From Serpens sp964410065 (GTDB taxonomy: Bacteria; Pseudomonadota; Gammaproteobacteria; Pseudomonadales; Pseudomonadaceae): a stretch of 64,000 nt of DNA. Position 1 is the first letter of the stretch, and every line of letters starts with the position of its first letter. This document shows positions 16,982 through 25,804 of the stretch, piece after piece. The DNA is taken from NCBI GenBank assembly GCA_964410065.1, contig CAYPFO010000001.1, positions 72,737 through 136,736 on the forward strand. Direction: 5' to 3'. The notes under the pieces were generated by a model. It did not search any database. It was not told where the DNA came from and saw nothing but the letters and a program-made list of their open reading frames with translations. The position numbers and the translations under genes were made by a program.

Positions 16982-19900
16982 GGTCGACCTCGTTGAGGCG
17001 GCGGTTAAGCTCATGGAGTTGGAATCCTTTGACCAGTTGTCGCAACTGAGCGGTAAAGGCCTGGCTGGCGGGTTCTTCGTAATCGATGCGCTCGAGCCGC
17101 TCCAGTAGGCCGCGCACGTGGCCCAGGGCGCTCAACGCCTTGAGTTCCCTCAGGCTGCGGGCGCTGGGCTGGATCAGCGAGGCGGGGAGGGCGGCTGGCG
17201 CTGCGGGGCGCTTGATCCAGGTCACCTGCAGGTGCTGGCGAATCTTTTCCAGCAGCATCGGGATATGCACCGGCTTGGCCAGGAAGTCGTTGAAGCGCGC
17301 CGCAACGCTGCGCTCGCGGTCGTCGGCGAAGGCATTGGCCGAGACCACGATGATGGGTGCTTCGCAACGGCCGGTGCGGCGGATCAACTGGTTGGTCTGC
17401 CAGCCATCGAGCTGGGGCATGGACAGGTCCATCAGGATCAGGTCCGGCGGATTCAGCGCCACCTGCTGCAACGCCTCCTGGCCGTTGGCGGCGAGCTGCA
17501 CCTCGAAGCCCAACGGCGCGAGGATGGCGGCCATGAGCTTGCGATGCTCCAGTTGATCGTCCACCACCAGAATGCGCCGGCGACTTTCCTGGTAGCCGAT
17601 GATGCCGTGATCGGCTTGCGGCAGCGTCTGCGGCATGCGGACTTCGGAAAGGAACAGGCGCACCTGGAAACTGCTGCCGACATTCGGCTCGCTGCTCACC
17701 GAGAGTTCTCCGCCCATCAGTGCGGTCAGCATGCGGGTAATGGTCAGGCCCAGGCCGAGGCCTTGATCCTGGCGCAGTGAGTCGCCGCGTTCGAATGGTT
17801 GATACAACCGCTCGATCTGTTCGGCGGGAATGCCGATTCCGGTGTCGACGATCTCGAAGGTGGCCGTCTCGCGCACATAACTGACTTGCAGGGTGACGCT
17901 GCCCCGGTCGGTGTAGCGCACGGCATTGCCGAGCAGATTGATGAGGATCTGGCGCAGGCGTTTGGTGTCGCCGCGCACCACTGCGGGCATCCGGCCGTTG
18001 CATTGCAGGTGGAAGGCCAGGCCTTTCTCGTTGGCCAGCGGGGTGAACATCAGCTGCAGTTGCTGGATGAAATCGGGGAAGGCGATTTCCGACAGTTCCA
18101 GGTTGAGCTTGCCGGCCTCGATACGCGCGATGTCGAGGAGCCCGTCGATCAACGACAACAGGTGCGCGCCGCTGCGGTAGACGGTGGCCATTGCTTCCTG
18201 ATGCCGGCTCGGCAGTTCCTGGTCATGCTGCAACATCTGCGCATAGCCGAGGATGCTGTTAAGCGGCGAACGCAGTTCGTGGGACAGCCCCGTGACATAA
18301 CGGCTTTTGGCCGCGTTGGCCGCCTCCGAGGCCTCCTTGGCCTGCTGCAGGGCGAGGTCGGTCTGCTGGTGGGCGGCCACTTCCTGCATCAGCAATGCGG
18401 TCTGCCGGTTCGATTCCTCCTGCGCCACGCGCCGGCTTTCATGGGTCAGCACCAGCCACCAGGCCAGCAGGCCGGCGAACAGCGAGAGAATCAGAAAAGC
18501 GTTGAAAAACAGCGGGTACAGGCTGTGGCGGACATCCTCCGCCACGGCGTGGCTGACCTGGCTGAAGATCACTGCCAGCACGCAGAACAGCAGCCCGAGG
18601 ATGATCGTCAGCAGCGCCAGGTAGTGGGCCAGACGCGTATGCAGGTGCGGCACCGAGGTCTTGGGCAGCAGCCAGCGCACAAAGGTGTCGAATTGCTCGG
18701 CCAGTCGCGCCTGGGGTTTGCAGGCATCCGCGCAGCGGGCGTCCAGCGAGCAGCACAGCGAGCAGATGGGCGCCGCATAGATTGGGCAATGGGCCATGTC
18801 GGCCGTTTCGAAACGGTTGTCGCAGATCACGCAGGCCAGCGTCTGCGTCGCTCCTGACGGGTACAGCAAATCGGGTGCGCTGCTGCGCGCAATGTAATAG
18901 CGACCCCGGGTCAGCCAGGCGATCAACGGGCATAGCATGAAGGCGCTGCCGAGGGCGATGAGGGGCGCCAGAGCCTCTGCGACACTGCCGAAGCAGCCCA
19001 GATAGGCCAGGATCGCCGCTAGGGAGGAGACCAGCATCGAGCCCATGCCAACGGGGTTGATGTCGTACAGGTGCGCGCGTTTGAACTCGATGTGTTTGGG
19101 CGACAGCCCCAGCGGCTTGTTCACCACCAGATCGGCGACCAGGGTGGCGATCCAGGCAATGGCGATATTCGCGTAAAGCCCCAGGACCTGCTCGATGGCC
19201 TCGAGCACGCCCAGCTCCATGAGCACCAGCGCGATGCTCACATTGAACACCAGCCACACCACCCGTCCGGGGTGACTGTGGGTGACCCGGGCGAAGAAGT
19301 TGGACCAGGCCAGGGAGCCGGCGTAGGCATTGGTCAGGTTGATCTTCACCTGAGACACGATGACGAACAGCACCATGGCGGCGAGCGCCCAGTGTGGCGC
19401 GTCGAACACATAGCCGTAGGCGACCAGGTACATCTGCGTCGGCTCGGCGGCATGTTCGGCCGGTACCAGCAGCTTGAGCGCAAGAAAGGCCAGAAAGGCG
19501 CCGGCGAGCATTTTCAAGGCGCCGGGGATGATCCAGCCGGGGCCTGCAGCCAGCACGGCTGCCCACCAGCGGGTGCGATTGGCGGCGGTTTTTTCCGGCA
19601 AAAAACGCAGGTAGTCGACCTGCTCGCCGATCTGCGTCACCAATGCCAGCGCCACGGTGCAGGCGGCGCCAAAGGCCAGCAGATCGAAGCCGCCTGAGGT
19701 GCCGTCGCTGCCGGCAAAGTCGGTCCACTCGCGGATCAGTCCGGGCTCTTTCCAGGCCACCATCAGGTAGGGCAGGAACAGCAGGACGAGCCATAACGGT
19801 TGGGTCCACATCTGCACGCGACTGATCAGGGTAATGCCATACGCCACCAGCGGGATGATCAGCAGTGAGCTGATGATGTAGGCCAGCGCCAACGGAATCT

Positions 19901-20342
19901 GAAAATATAGCTGCAGCGCCAGCGACATGATCGCGGCTTCCAGGGCGAAGAACAGGAAGGTGAAGCTGGCGTAAATCAGCGAGGTGATCGTCGAGCCGAT
20001 ATAGCCGAACCCGGCGCCGCGGGTCAGCAGGTCCATGTCCACGCCGTAGCGGGCGGCGTAATAGCTGATCGGCAAGCCGGTCAGGAAAATCACCAGGCCC
20101 ACCGCCAGAATCGCCCACAGGGTATTGCTGAATCCGTAGCTCAGCACCAGGGTGCCGCCGATGGCTTCCAAGGCCAGAAAGGACACCGCGCCTAGAGCAG
20201 TGTTGGCGATACGCCACTCCGACCACTTGCGAAACGAGTGAGGCGTATAACGCAGCGCGTAGTCCTCCATGGTCTCGTCGGCGACCCACCGGTTGTAGTC
20301 GCGGCGGATGGCAGCGATGCGCTGTGTTCCGGTGTCGCTCAC
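16974..20342 (-). CDS. NCS1-type transporter fused to hybrid histidine kinase (amide locus sensor)
   Basis: A 1122-residue membrane protein with an unusual order of parts: an NCS1 (nucleobase:cation symporter-1-like) transporter of about 12 helices at residues 20-495; a cysteine-rich module at 504-541 with eight Cys (CVIC, HC, C-SLCC, C-x3-C) that could bind zinc; two more membrane helices near 570-640; a HisKA dimerisation domain with His688 (GLSHELRSPLNS); an ATPase domain; and a receiver domain with Asp972 (LILMDLSMPQLDG). The layout parallels CbrA, in which an SLC5 transporter is joined to a kinase. I chose GTG 20342 because AAGGAG lies seven bases upstream; longer in-frame starts have no such site. 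I infer that the transporter part senses amides, urea or related small solutes and passes the signal to the regulator encoded downstream. Confidence 0.9.
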   Translation of the reverse strand: MSDTGTQRIAAIRRDYNRWVADETMEDYALRYTPHSFRKWSEWRIANTALGAVSFLALEAIGGTLVLSYGFSNTLWAILAVGLVIFLTGLPISYYAARYGVDMDLLTRGAGFGYIGSTITSLIYASFTFLFFALEAAIMSLALQLYFQIPLALAYIISSLLIIPLVAYGITLISRVQMWTQPLWLVLLFLPYLMVAWKEPGLIREWTDFAGSDGTSGGFDLLAFGAACTVALALVTQIGEQVDYLRFLPEKTAANRTRWWAAVLAAGPGWIIPGALKMLAGAFLAFLALKLLVPAEHAAEPTQMYLVAYGYVFDAPHWALAAMVLFVIVSQVKINLTNAYAGSLAWSNFFARVTHSHPGRVVWLVFNVSIALVLMELGVLEAIEQVLGLYANIAIAWIATLVADLVVNKPLGLSPKHIEFKRAHLYDINPVGMGSMLVSSLAAILAYLGCFGSVAEALAPLIALGSAFMLCPLIAWLTRGRYYIARSSAPDLLYPSGATQTLACVICDNRFETADMAHCPIYAAPICSLCCSLDARCADACKPQARLAEQFDTFVRWLLPKTSVPHLHTRLAHYLALLTIILGLLFCVLAVIFSQVSHAVAEDVRHSLYPLFFNAFLILSLFAGLLAWWLVLTHESRRVAQEESNRQTALLMQEVAAHQQTDLALQQAKEASEAANAAKSRYVTGLSHELRSPLNSILGYAQMLQHDQELPSRHQEAMATVYRSGAHLLSLIDGLLDIARIEAGKLNLELSEIAFPDFIQQLQLMFTPLANEKGLAFHLQCNGRMPAVVRGDTKRLRQILINLLGNAVRYTDRGSVTLQVSYVRETATFEIVDTGIGIPAEQIERLYQPFERGDSLRQDQGLGLGLTITRMLTALMGGELSVSSEPNVGSSFQVRLFLSEVRMPQTLPQADHGIIGYQESRRRILVVDDQLEHRKLMAAILAPLGFEVQLAANGQEALQQVALNPPDLILMDLSMPQLDGWQTNQLIRRTGRCEAPIIVVSANAFADDRERSVAARFNDFLAKPVHIPMLLEKIRQHLQVTWIKRPAAPAALPASLIQPSARSLRELKALSALGHVRGLLERLERIDYEEPASQAFTAQLRQLVKGFQLHELNRRLNEVDHD

Positions 20343-20535
20343 AGGCGAGCTCCTTCTAGGGTCTGTGACCTCTCTAGCAACACTCATGCCTTGGCCCCGC
20401 CAGGCAGGCGATCGTGCCGTCAAGCCGCGCTGGATCGACTTTGGTAAGCGAGAGGGCTGGCGACAAGGAACGCCGAACGCTCACCTGCGGATCGGCACGG
20501 CCTCCATCATGCACCGAAGGGGTGCTTGGGCTGGC

Positions 20536-20573
20536 TACGTCAAATGACGTATGCGGTTACGTCAATGTGCGTA
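20536..20573 (+). promoter_or_regulatory. Tandem palindromic operator upstream of urtA
   Basis: TACGTCA-AA-TGACGTA (20536-20551) is a perfect 7+7 inverted repeat. A second, imperfect copy TACGTCA-AT-GTGCGTA (20558-20573) starts exactly 22 bp later, about two helical turns. The same palindrome recurs at 25710 before fmdA. It lies in the 337-bp divergent region between the kinase gene and urtA. A binding site for the LuxR-type regulator at 16307 is inferred. No clear sigma-54 or sigma-70 promoter could be assigned. Confidence 0.65.
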
Positions 20574-20679
20574 TACCCGGCGTAGTAGGCGCCGGCCCAT
20601 TCTTGGCTGGCACCGAGAGCGGTCGCCGTCGTCGTGTGACGGTGCTCCGCCATTGACCCACCGAGAAAGGAGCACAACC

Positions 20680-21921
20680 ATGGATTCACAACTGACGGGC
20701 GTGAAATTGCGTTTCCCCCGCCGCCTGGCAATGGGAGCAGCAGCGCTTTCCATGCTGGCGGCGAGCGCATTCGCCGCGCCGCCCACCGCACAGGTCAACA
20801 CCACCGGCCTGGCCGTGACCGATACCGAGGTCATCGTCGGCCAGCTGCATTCGGCCACCGGCACCATGGCCATTTCCGAAACCGGTTCGATCCAGGCCGA
20901 ACGCCTGGCCATCGAGCAGATCAACGCCTCGGGCGGGGTGCTCGGCCGGCAGATCAAGATCATCCAGGAAGACGGCGCCTCCGACTGGCCGACCTTCGCC
21001 GAGAAGGCGCGCAAGCTGCTGGTCAACGACAAGGTCGCCTCGGTGTTCGGCTGCTGGACCTCGGCCTCGCGCAAGGCGGTGCTGCCGATCTTCGAGAGGG
21101 AAAATGGGCTGCTCTACTACCCGACGTTCTATGAGGGCCTGGAGCAGTCCAAGAACGTGGTGTACACCGGCCAGGAAGCCACCCAGCAGATTCTTGCGGG
21201 CCTGGACTGGATCGCCAAGGAGAAGGGCGCCAAGACCTTCTACCTGCTCGGTTCGGACTACATCTGGCCGCGCACTTCGATGAAGATCGCCCGCAAGCAC
21301 ATCGAGACCGTGCTGGGCGGCAAAGTGGTGGGCGAGGAGTACTACCCGCTGGGTCACACCCAGTTCGGTTCGCTGATCAACAAGGTCAAGCTGCGCAAGC
21401 CTGATGTGGTATTCGCCGCGGTCGTCGGCGGCTCCAACGTGGCGTTTTACAAGCAGATGAAGGCTGCCGGCGTCACCGCCGACAAGCAGACCCTGCTGAC
21501 CCTGTCGGTCACCGAAGACGAGCTGCTGGGCATCGGCGGCGAAAACATGGCCGGCTTCTACGCCTCCATGAAGTATTTCCAGAGCCTGGACAACCCGAAC
21601 AACGTCGCCTTCGTCGACGCCTTCAAGGCCAAGTATGGCAAGGACGCGGTCATCGGTGACGTGACCCAGGCTGCCTACCTCGGCCCGTGGCTGTGGAAGG
21701 CCGCCGTCGAGAAGGCCGGCAGCTTCGATGTGGACAAGGTGGTTGCCGCCAGCGCCGGGATCGAGCTGGACACCGCGCCGGAAGGCTACGTGAAAGTGCA
21801 CGAGAACCAGCACCTGTGGAGCAAGACCCGCATCGGCGAAGTCCTGCCCAACGGTCAGTTCGCCCTGGTCTACGAGTCCGACCTGGTCGAACCCAATCCC
21901 TTCCCGCAAGGCTACCAGTAA
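20680..21921 (+). CDS. urtA: Urea/short-chain amide ABC transporter, substrate-binding protein
   Basis: A 413-residue periplasmic binding protein of the UrtA/FmdD family (Leu/Ile/Val-binding-protein fold). Residues 1-32 are a signal peptide ending ASAFAA. Family features include VGQLHSATGTMAISETGS, the FGCWTSASRKAVLPIFE segment and the QEATQQI and GHTQFGSLINKVK motifs. It captures urea or short-chain amides for the permeases encoded next. AAGGAG lies seven bases before ATG 20680. The gene is first in a five-gene operon and is preceded by the palindromic operator. Context with fmdA and amiE favours amides over urea; no urease gene is in the window. Confidence 0.9.
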   Translation: MDSQLTGVKLRFPRRLAMGAAALSMLAASAFAAPPTAQVNTTGLAVTDTEVIVGQLHSATGTMAISETGSIQAERLAIEQINASGGVLGRQIKIIQEDGASDWPTFAEKARKLLVNDKVASVFGCWTSASRKAVLPIFERENGLLYYPTFYEGLEQSKNVVYTGQEATQQILAGLDWIAKEKGAKTFYLLGSDYIWPRTSMKIARKHIETVLGGKVVGEEYYPLGHTQFGSLINKVKLRKPDVVFAAVVGGSNVAFYKQMKAAGVTADKQTLLTLSVTEDELLGIGGENMAGFYASMKYFQSLDNPNNVAFVDAFKAKYGKDAVIGDVTQAAYLGPWLWKAAVEKAGSFDVDKVVAASAGIELDTAPEGYVKVHENQHLWSKTRIGEVLPNGQFALVYESDLVEPNPFPQGYQ

Positions 21922-21997
21922 CGGCAGCGCAGGCGGCAGGCACCCGCTGGGGCCTGCCGCCTGAAGCCTGTGGCGTTCCTCTGACAGGAGACTCCTT

Positions 21998-22915
21998 ATG
22001 GAATGGCTATCTGAATTTGGTGCCATCGCAGCCATGCAGGGCTTCAACGGACTGTCCGTGTTCTGCGTGCTGCTGTTGATGGCCCTGGGCCTGGCGATCA
22101 TCTTTGGCCAGATGGGCGTGATCAACATGGCCCATGGCGAATTCCTCACCATCGGCGCCTACACCACCTACCTGGTTTCGGTGCTGACTGCCAGTTACGC
22201 CCCGGCCTTCGGCCCCTACTACTTCTTCGTCGCCATTGTGCTGGCCTTCTTCATTGCCGCAGCCATCGGCTGGCTGGTGGAGTGGGCGATGATCAGCAAG
22301 CTCTACCACCGGCCTCTGGACACCCTGCTGGCGACCTGGGGTCTGTCGCTGGTCATGCAGCAGCTGTTTCGCTCGATCTTCGGCGCCCGTGAAGTCGGCG
22401 CGACCTTGCCGGACTGGCTGATGGGGTCGCTGAGTCTGACCGACACCATCGAAATTCCGCGCAATGGCCTGTTCGTGATGGGCCTGACGCTCCTGCTTAC
22501 CGCCGCCATTTTTCTCATGATGTACCGCTCGCGCTGGGGCTTGCACGTGCGCGCCACCATGCTCAACCGGGGCATGAGCCGCGCAGTGGGGATTAACACC
22601 AAGCGCGTCGACCGGATGACCTTCGCCCTGGGCTGCGGCGTGGCGGGGGTGGCGGGCGCGGCCTTTACCACCATCGGTTCCACCGGCCCCACCGCGGGCT
22701 CGCTGTACATCGTGGACACCTTCCTGGTGGTGGTCTTCGGCGGCGCGGCCAGTCTGCTGGGCACCATCGCCTCGGCATTCAGCATCGCCCAGGCGCAATC
22801 GATCCTCGAGTTCTTCCTCACCGGCTCGATGGCCAAGGTCATCACCCTGCTGACCGTGGTCGGCATCCTCATGGTGCGCCCGCAAGGGCTGTTCGCCAGC
22901 AAGGTGCGCAAATGA
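21998..22915 (+). CDS. urtB: Urea/short-chain amide ABC transporter, permease UrtB-like
   Basis: A 305-residue inner-membrane permease of the branched-chain amino acid/urea transporter family with about eight hydrophobic segments. The motif MGVINMAHGEFLTIGAYTTYLV near residues 32-53 and the late GAASLLGTIASAFSIAQAQSILEFF are typical of UrtB. It is shorter than many UrtB proteins because it lacks the long periplasmic N-terminal extension. AGGAG precedes the ATG; the next gene starts 34 bp after the stop. Confidence 0.9.
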   Translation: MEWLSEFGAIAAMQGFNGLSVFCVLLLMALGLAIIFGQMGVINMAHGEFLTIGAYTTYLVSVLTASYAPAFGPYYFFVAIVLAFFIAAAIGWLVEWAMISKLYHRPLDTLLATWGLSLVMQQLFRSIFGAREVGATLPDWLMGSLSLTDTIEIPRNGLFVMGLTLLLTAAIFLMMYRSRWGLHVRATMLNRGMSRAVGINTKRVDRMTFALGCGVAGVAGAAFTTIGSTGPTAGSLYIVDTFLVVVFGGAASLLGTIASAFSIAQAQSILEFFLTGSMAKVITLLTVVGILMVRPQGLFASKVRK

Positions 22916-22949
22916 ACCGGCACCCGTGTTTGCCTGAAGGGGAATCAAG

Positions 22950-24131
22950 ATGAACGCAACACTGAGCAAATGGTTGGGCGGCAAGGAGGGCACCGTGGGC
23001 CTACTGGTCCTCGCGGCCCTGATCCTCGTGGTGTTCCCGCTGGTGCTGGATGCTTTCCGCCTGAACATGGTCGGCAAGTACCTGACCTACGCCTTCGTCG
23101 CGGTGGGATTGGTGCTCTGCTGGGGCTATGGCGGCATTCTCAGCCTGGGCCAGGGGATTTTCTTCGGCCTGGGCGGTTACTGCATGGCCATGTTCCTCAA
23201 GCTCGAAGCTTCCGATCCGGAAAGCACCAAGATCCAGTCCACACCGGGCATCCCGGATTTCATGGACTGGAATCAGCTCACCGAGCTGCCGCTGTTCTGG
23301 GAGCCCTTCAACAGCTTCGGCTTTACGTTGATTGCGGTGATCGCCGTGCCGGTGATCCTGGCCTTCGTCATCGGCCTGGCGATGTTCAAACGCCGGGTCG
23401 GCGATGTGTATTTCTCCATCGTCATGCAAGCCATCGCGCTGATCCTCACCGTGCTGATCATCGGCCAGCAGGGCCTGACCGGGGGGGTCAACGGCATCAC
23501 TGACCTGCGCACCCTGCTGGGTTGGGACATCCGCAGCGACGACGCCAAGCTGATTCTCTATTTCATCAACGCGCTGTTGCTGCTGGGTTGCATTCTGATC
23601 GGCAAGTTCATCCTGGCGTCCAAGCTGGGCCGGCTGTTGATGGCGATGCGCGACAAGGAAGAGCGGGTGCGCTTCTCCGGCTACGACGTGGCGAGTTTCA
23701 AGATGTTCGTGTTCTGCGTGGCGGCGGCGTTCTCGGCCATCGGCGGGGCGATGTTCGCGTTGCAGGTCGGCTTCATGTCGCCGAGCTTCGTCGGCATCGT
23801 GCCGTCCATCGAGATGGTTATCTTCTGCGCGGTGGGCGGCCGCATATCGCTGCTGGGGGCGGTGTATGGCGCGCTGCTGGTCAATTTCGGCAAGACCTAC
23901 TTTTCCGAGACCTTTCCCGAGCTGTGGCTGTACCTGATGGGCGGCCTGTTCATTGCGGTCGTCATGTATTTCCCCAACGGGTTGGCCGGGCTGTATGACA
24001 GCTACGGTCGTGCGTGGGTGCAGCGCGCCGGTGTCTGGATTCGGCGTAAACCCGCCGTGTCTGCCACCTCGGGTGCCGTACCGCGCGCGCAAGCGACGCC
24101 CGCCGCTAAACAGCTGGAGAGCACACCATGA
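22950..24131 (+). CDS. urtC: Urea/short-chain amide ABC transporter, permease UrtC-like
   Basis: A 393-residue second permease of the same transporter. The segments LSLGQGIFFGLGGYCMAMFLKLE (about 65-88), LIIGQQGLTGGVNGITDL and AMRDKEERVRFSGYDVASFKMFVF (the cytoplasmic loop that contacts the ATPases) are family hallmarks. Its stop codon overlaps the start of the ATPase gene in ATGA, which indicates translational coupling. The C-terminal 35 residues are a hydrophilic Ala/Thr-rich tail. Confidence 0.9.
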   Translation: MNATLSKWLGGKEGTVGLLVLAALILVVFPLVLDAFRLNMVGKYLTYAFVAVGLVLCWGYGGILSLGQGIFFGLGGYCMAMFLKLEASDPESTKIQSTPGIPDFMDWNQLTELPLFWEPFNSFGFTLIAVIAVPVILAFVIGLAMFKRRVGDVYFSIVMQAIALILTVLIIGQQGLTGGVNGITDLRTLLGWDIRSDDAKLILYFINALLLLGCILIGKFILASKLGRLLMAMRDKEERVRFSGYDVASFKMFVFCVAAAFSAIGGAMFALQVGFMSPSFVGIVPSIEMVIFCAVGGRISLLGAVYGALLVNFGKTYFSETFPELWLYLMGGLFIAVVMYFPNGLAGLYDSYGRAWVQRAGVWIRRKPAVSATSGAVPRAQATPAAKQLESTP

Positions 24132-24889
24132 ATCACGCCGTCGGATTTCAATCGCCCAAGCCAGTGTTGGCCATAGAAGGCCTGACCGTGTCGTTCGATG
24201 GTTTCAAGGCGGTCGACGACCTCAACCTGTACATCGACCGCAACGAGGTGCGCGTGGTGATCGGCCCCAACGGCGCCGGCAAGACCACGGTGCTCGACCT
24301 GATCTGCGGCAAGACCAAGGCCACCGCCGGCAGCATCCAGTTCGAGGGCCGCGAACTGACCCGGATGCGCGAGTACGACATCGTGCGCGCCGGGGTAGGG
24401 CGCAAATTCCAGAACCCGTCGATCTACGAAGCGCTGACGGTGTTCGAAAACCTGGAGATGTCCTATCCCGAGGGGCGCAAGGTGTGGGGCGCGCTGTTCT
24501 TCAAGCGCAGCCAGGCGGTGATCGACCGGGTGCGCGAGGTCGCTGGCGAGATCTTCCTCGGCGAGCTGCTGGAACAAAAAGCCGAACTGCTGTCCCACGG
24601 CCAGAAGCAGTGGCTGGAGATCGGCATGCTGCTGATGCAGAACCCGGACCTGCTGATGCTGGACGAGCCGGTGGCTGGGATGAGCGTCAGCGAACGGGTA
24701 CAGACCGCCGAGTTGCTCAAGCGCATCAGCCAGGGCCGTTCGGTGCTGGTCATCGAGCACGACATGGAGTTCGTCAAGAGCATCGCCCACAAGGTCACGG
24801 TGCTGCACCAGGGCAAGGTGCTGGCCGAGGGCAGCATGGACGCGGTGCAGAACAATCCCAAAGTGATCGAGGTTTACCTCGGCCATTGA
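24128..24889 (+). CDS. urtD: Urea/short-chain amide ABC transporter, ATP-binding protein UrtD-like
   Basis: A 253-residue ABC ATPase of the LivG/UrtD type. Walker A is GPNGAGKTT, the signature helix is LLSHGQKQWLEIG, Walker B is LLMLDEPVAGM and the switch histidine is in VIEHDMEFV. The signature LSHGQ instead of LSGGQ is usual in UrtD. It pairs with the UrtE-like ATPase encoded 21 bp downstream to power uptake. Confidence 0.9.
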   Translation: MNHAVGFQSPKPVLAIEGLTVSFDGFKAVDDLNLYIDRNEVRVVIGPNGAGKTTVLDLICGKTKATAGSIQFEGRELTRMREYDIVRAGVGRKFQNPSIYEALTVFENLEMSYPEGRKVWGALFFKRSQAVIDRVREVAGEIFLGELLEQKAELLSHGQKQWLEIGMLLMQNPDLLMLDEPVAGMSVSERVQTAELLKRISQGRSVLVIEHDMEFVKSIAHKVTVLHQGKVLAEGSMDAVQNNPKVIEVYLGH

Positions 24890-24910
24890 GTGGCCGTTTG
24901 GAGTGCAACT

Positions 24911-25600
24911 ATGTTCGAGATCAGCCAACTGGCGTCCGGCTATGGCCAGAGTCAGATCCTGCACAACCTGGACCTGAAGGTGCAGAAAAAGGAAATTGTC
25001 GCGGTCATGGGCCGCAACGGCATGGGCAAGAGCACGTTCTTCAAGAGCGCGATGGGCTGGCTGCCGCTGTGGAGCGGCAGCATCAGTGTCGATGGCAAGA
25101 ACGTCTCGAAACTGGAAACCCATCAGCGGGTGGAAAGCGGCATCGCCTACGTGCCCCAGGGCCGCATGATCTTTTCCCACATGAGCGTGCTGGAGAACAT
25201 TCAGACCGGCCTGCCGGCATCGGCCAAGGGCAAGGTGCCGGAAGACCTCTATGCCCTGTTCCCGGTGCTGTATGACATGCGTGCGCGCAAGGGAGGCAAC
25301 CTTTCAGGTGGCCAGCAGCAACAGCTGGCCATTGCCCGAGCCCTGGCGACCAACCCCAAGGTGCTGCTGCTGGACGAGCCGACGGAGGGCATCCAGCCGT
25401 CGATCATCAAGGACATCGCCCGCAGCCTGAAGGAGATCCGCGACCTACGGGACCTGACCATCGTGGTGTCCGAGCAGGTGCTGTCCTTCACCCTGGAAAT
25501 CGCCGACCGGTTTCTGGTGATCGAAAAGGGCCGTTTCGTGGTCGAGGAAAGCCGCGCCAATGTCGACGAGGCGGCCATCAGTCGCTACCTCTCGGTCTGA
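24911..25600 (+). CDS. urtE: Urea/short-chain amide ABC transporter, ATP-binding protein UrtE-like
   Basis: A 229-residue ABC ATPase of the LivF/UrtE type with Walker A GRNGMGKST, signature NLSGGQQQQLAIAR, and Walker B VLLLDEPTEGIQ. The start at ATG 24911 is supported by GGAG seven bases upstream; the GTG at 24890 would overlap the previous stop without a ribosome site. It is the last gene of the transporter operon and is followed by a terminator. Confidence 0.9.
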   Translation: MFEISQLASGYGQSQILHNLDLKVQKKEIVAVMGRNGMGKSTFFKSAMGWLPLWSGSISVDGKNVSKLETHQRVESGIAYVPQGRMIFSHMSVLENIQTGLPASAKGKVPEDLYALFPVLYDMRARKGGNLSGGQQQQLAIARALATNPKVLLLDEPTEGIQPSIIKDIARSLKEIRDLRDLTIVVSEQVLSFTLEIADRFLVIEKGRFVVEESRANVDEAAISRYLSV

Positions 25601-25626
25601 GCCTTTCCTACTCCTGACCCGCCTTC

Positions 25627-25660
25627 GGTCGTCGCGTGCACTGCGCGACGGCCGTTTTTT
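25627..25660 (+). terminator. Rho-independent terminator after urtE
   Basis: GTCGTCGCG-tgcact-(g)CGCGACGGC followed by CGTTTTTT, about 27 bp after the urtE stop. It separates the transporter operon from fmdA and implies that fmdA has its own promoter. Confidence 0.8.
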
Positions 25661-25709
25661 GCTGCCTGTGCGTAAGCCCTGGATGCCACGCCGCGCGCGC
25701 CCCGCGGCA

Positions 25710-25725
25710 TACGTCATCCGACGTA
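25710..25725 (+). promoter_or_regulatory. Palindromic operator upstream of fmdA
   Basis: TACGTCA-TC-CGACGTA matches the perfect palindrome at 20536 with one mismatch in the half-sites. It lies 95 bp before the fmdA start and after the urtE terminator. Shared control of the two units by the neighbouring LuxR-type regulator is inferred. Confidence 0.65.
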
Positions 25726-25804
25726 TTTGCCGATTGTGCGCTGCGTTTGAGACTAGCGGCGTACCGGCGCGTGCCGCCGAACTTACCTAGCACAGGAGCT
25801 TGTC

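Noticed and set aside
18439..20289. 616-codon open frame overlapping the transporter-kinase gene on the same strand
   Set aside because: It is the shifted frame of an unmistakable NCS1-kinase gene and shows no domain of its own.
20536..20680. Sigma-54 promoter for urtA
   Set aside because: TGGCAC occurs near 20606, but no TTGC/GC element follows at the right distance, so the match is not convincing.
20686..22152. 488-codon minus-strand frame opposite urtA
   Set aside because: Antisense shadow of a clear binding-protein gene; composition rich in His, Arg, Gly and Gln as expected for such shadows.
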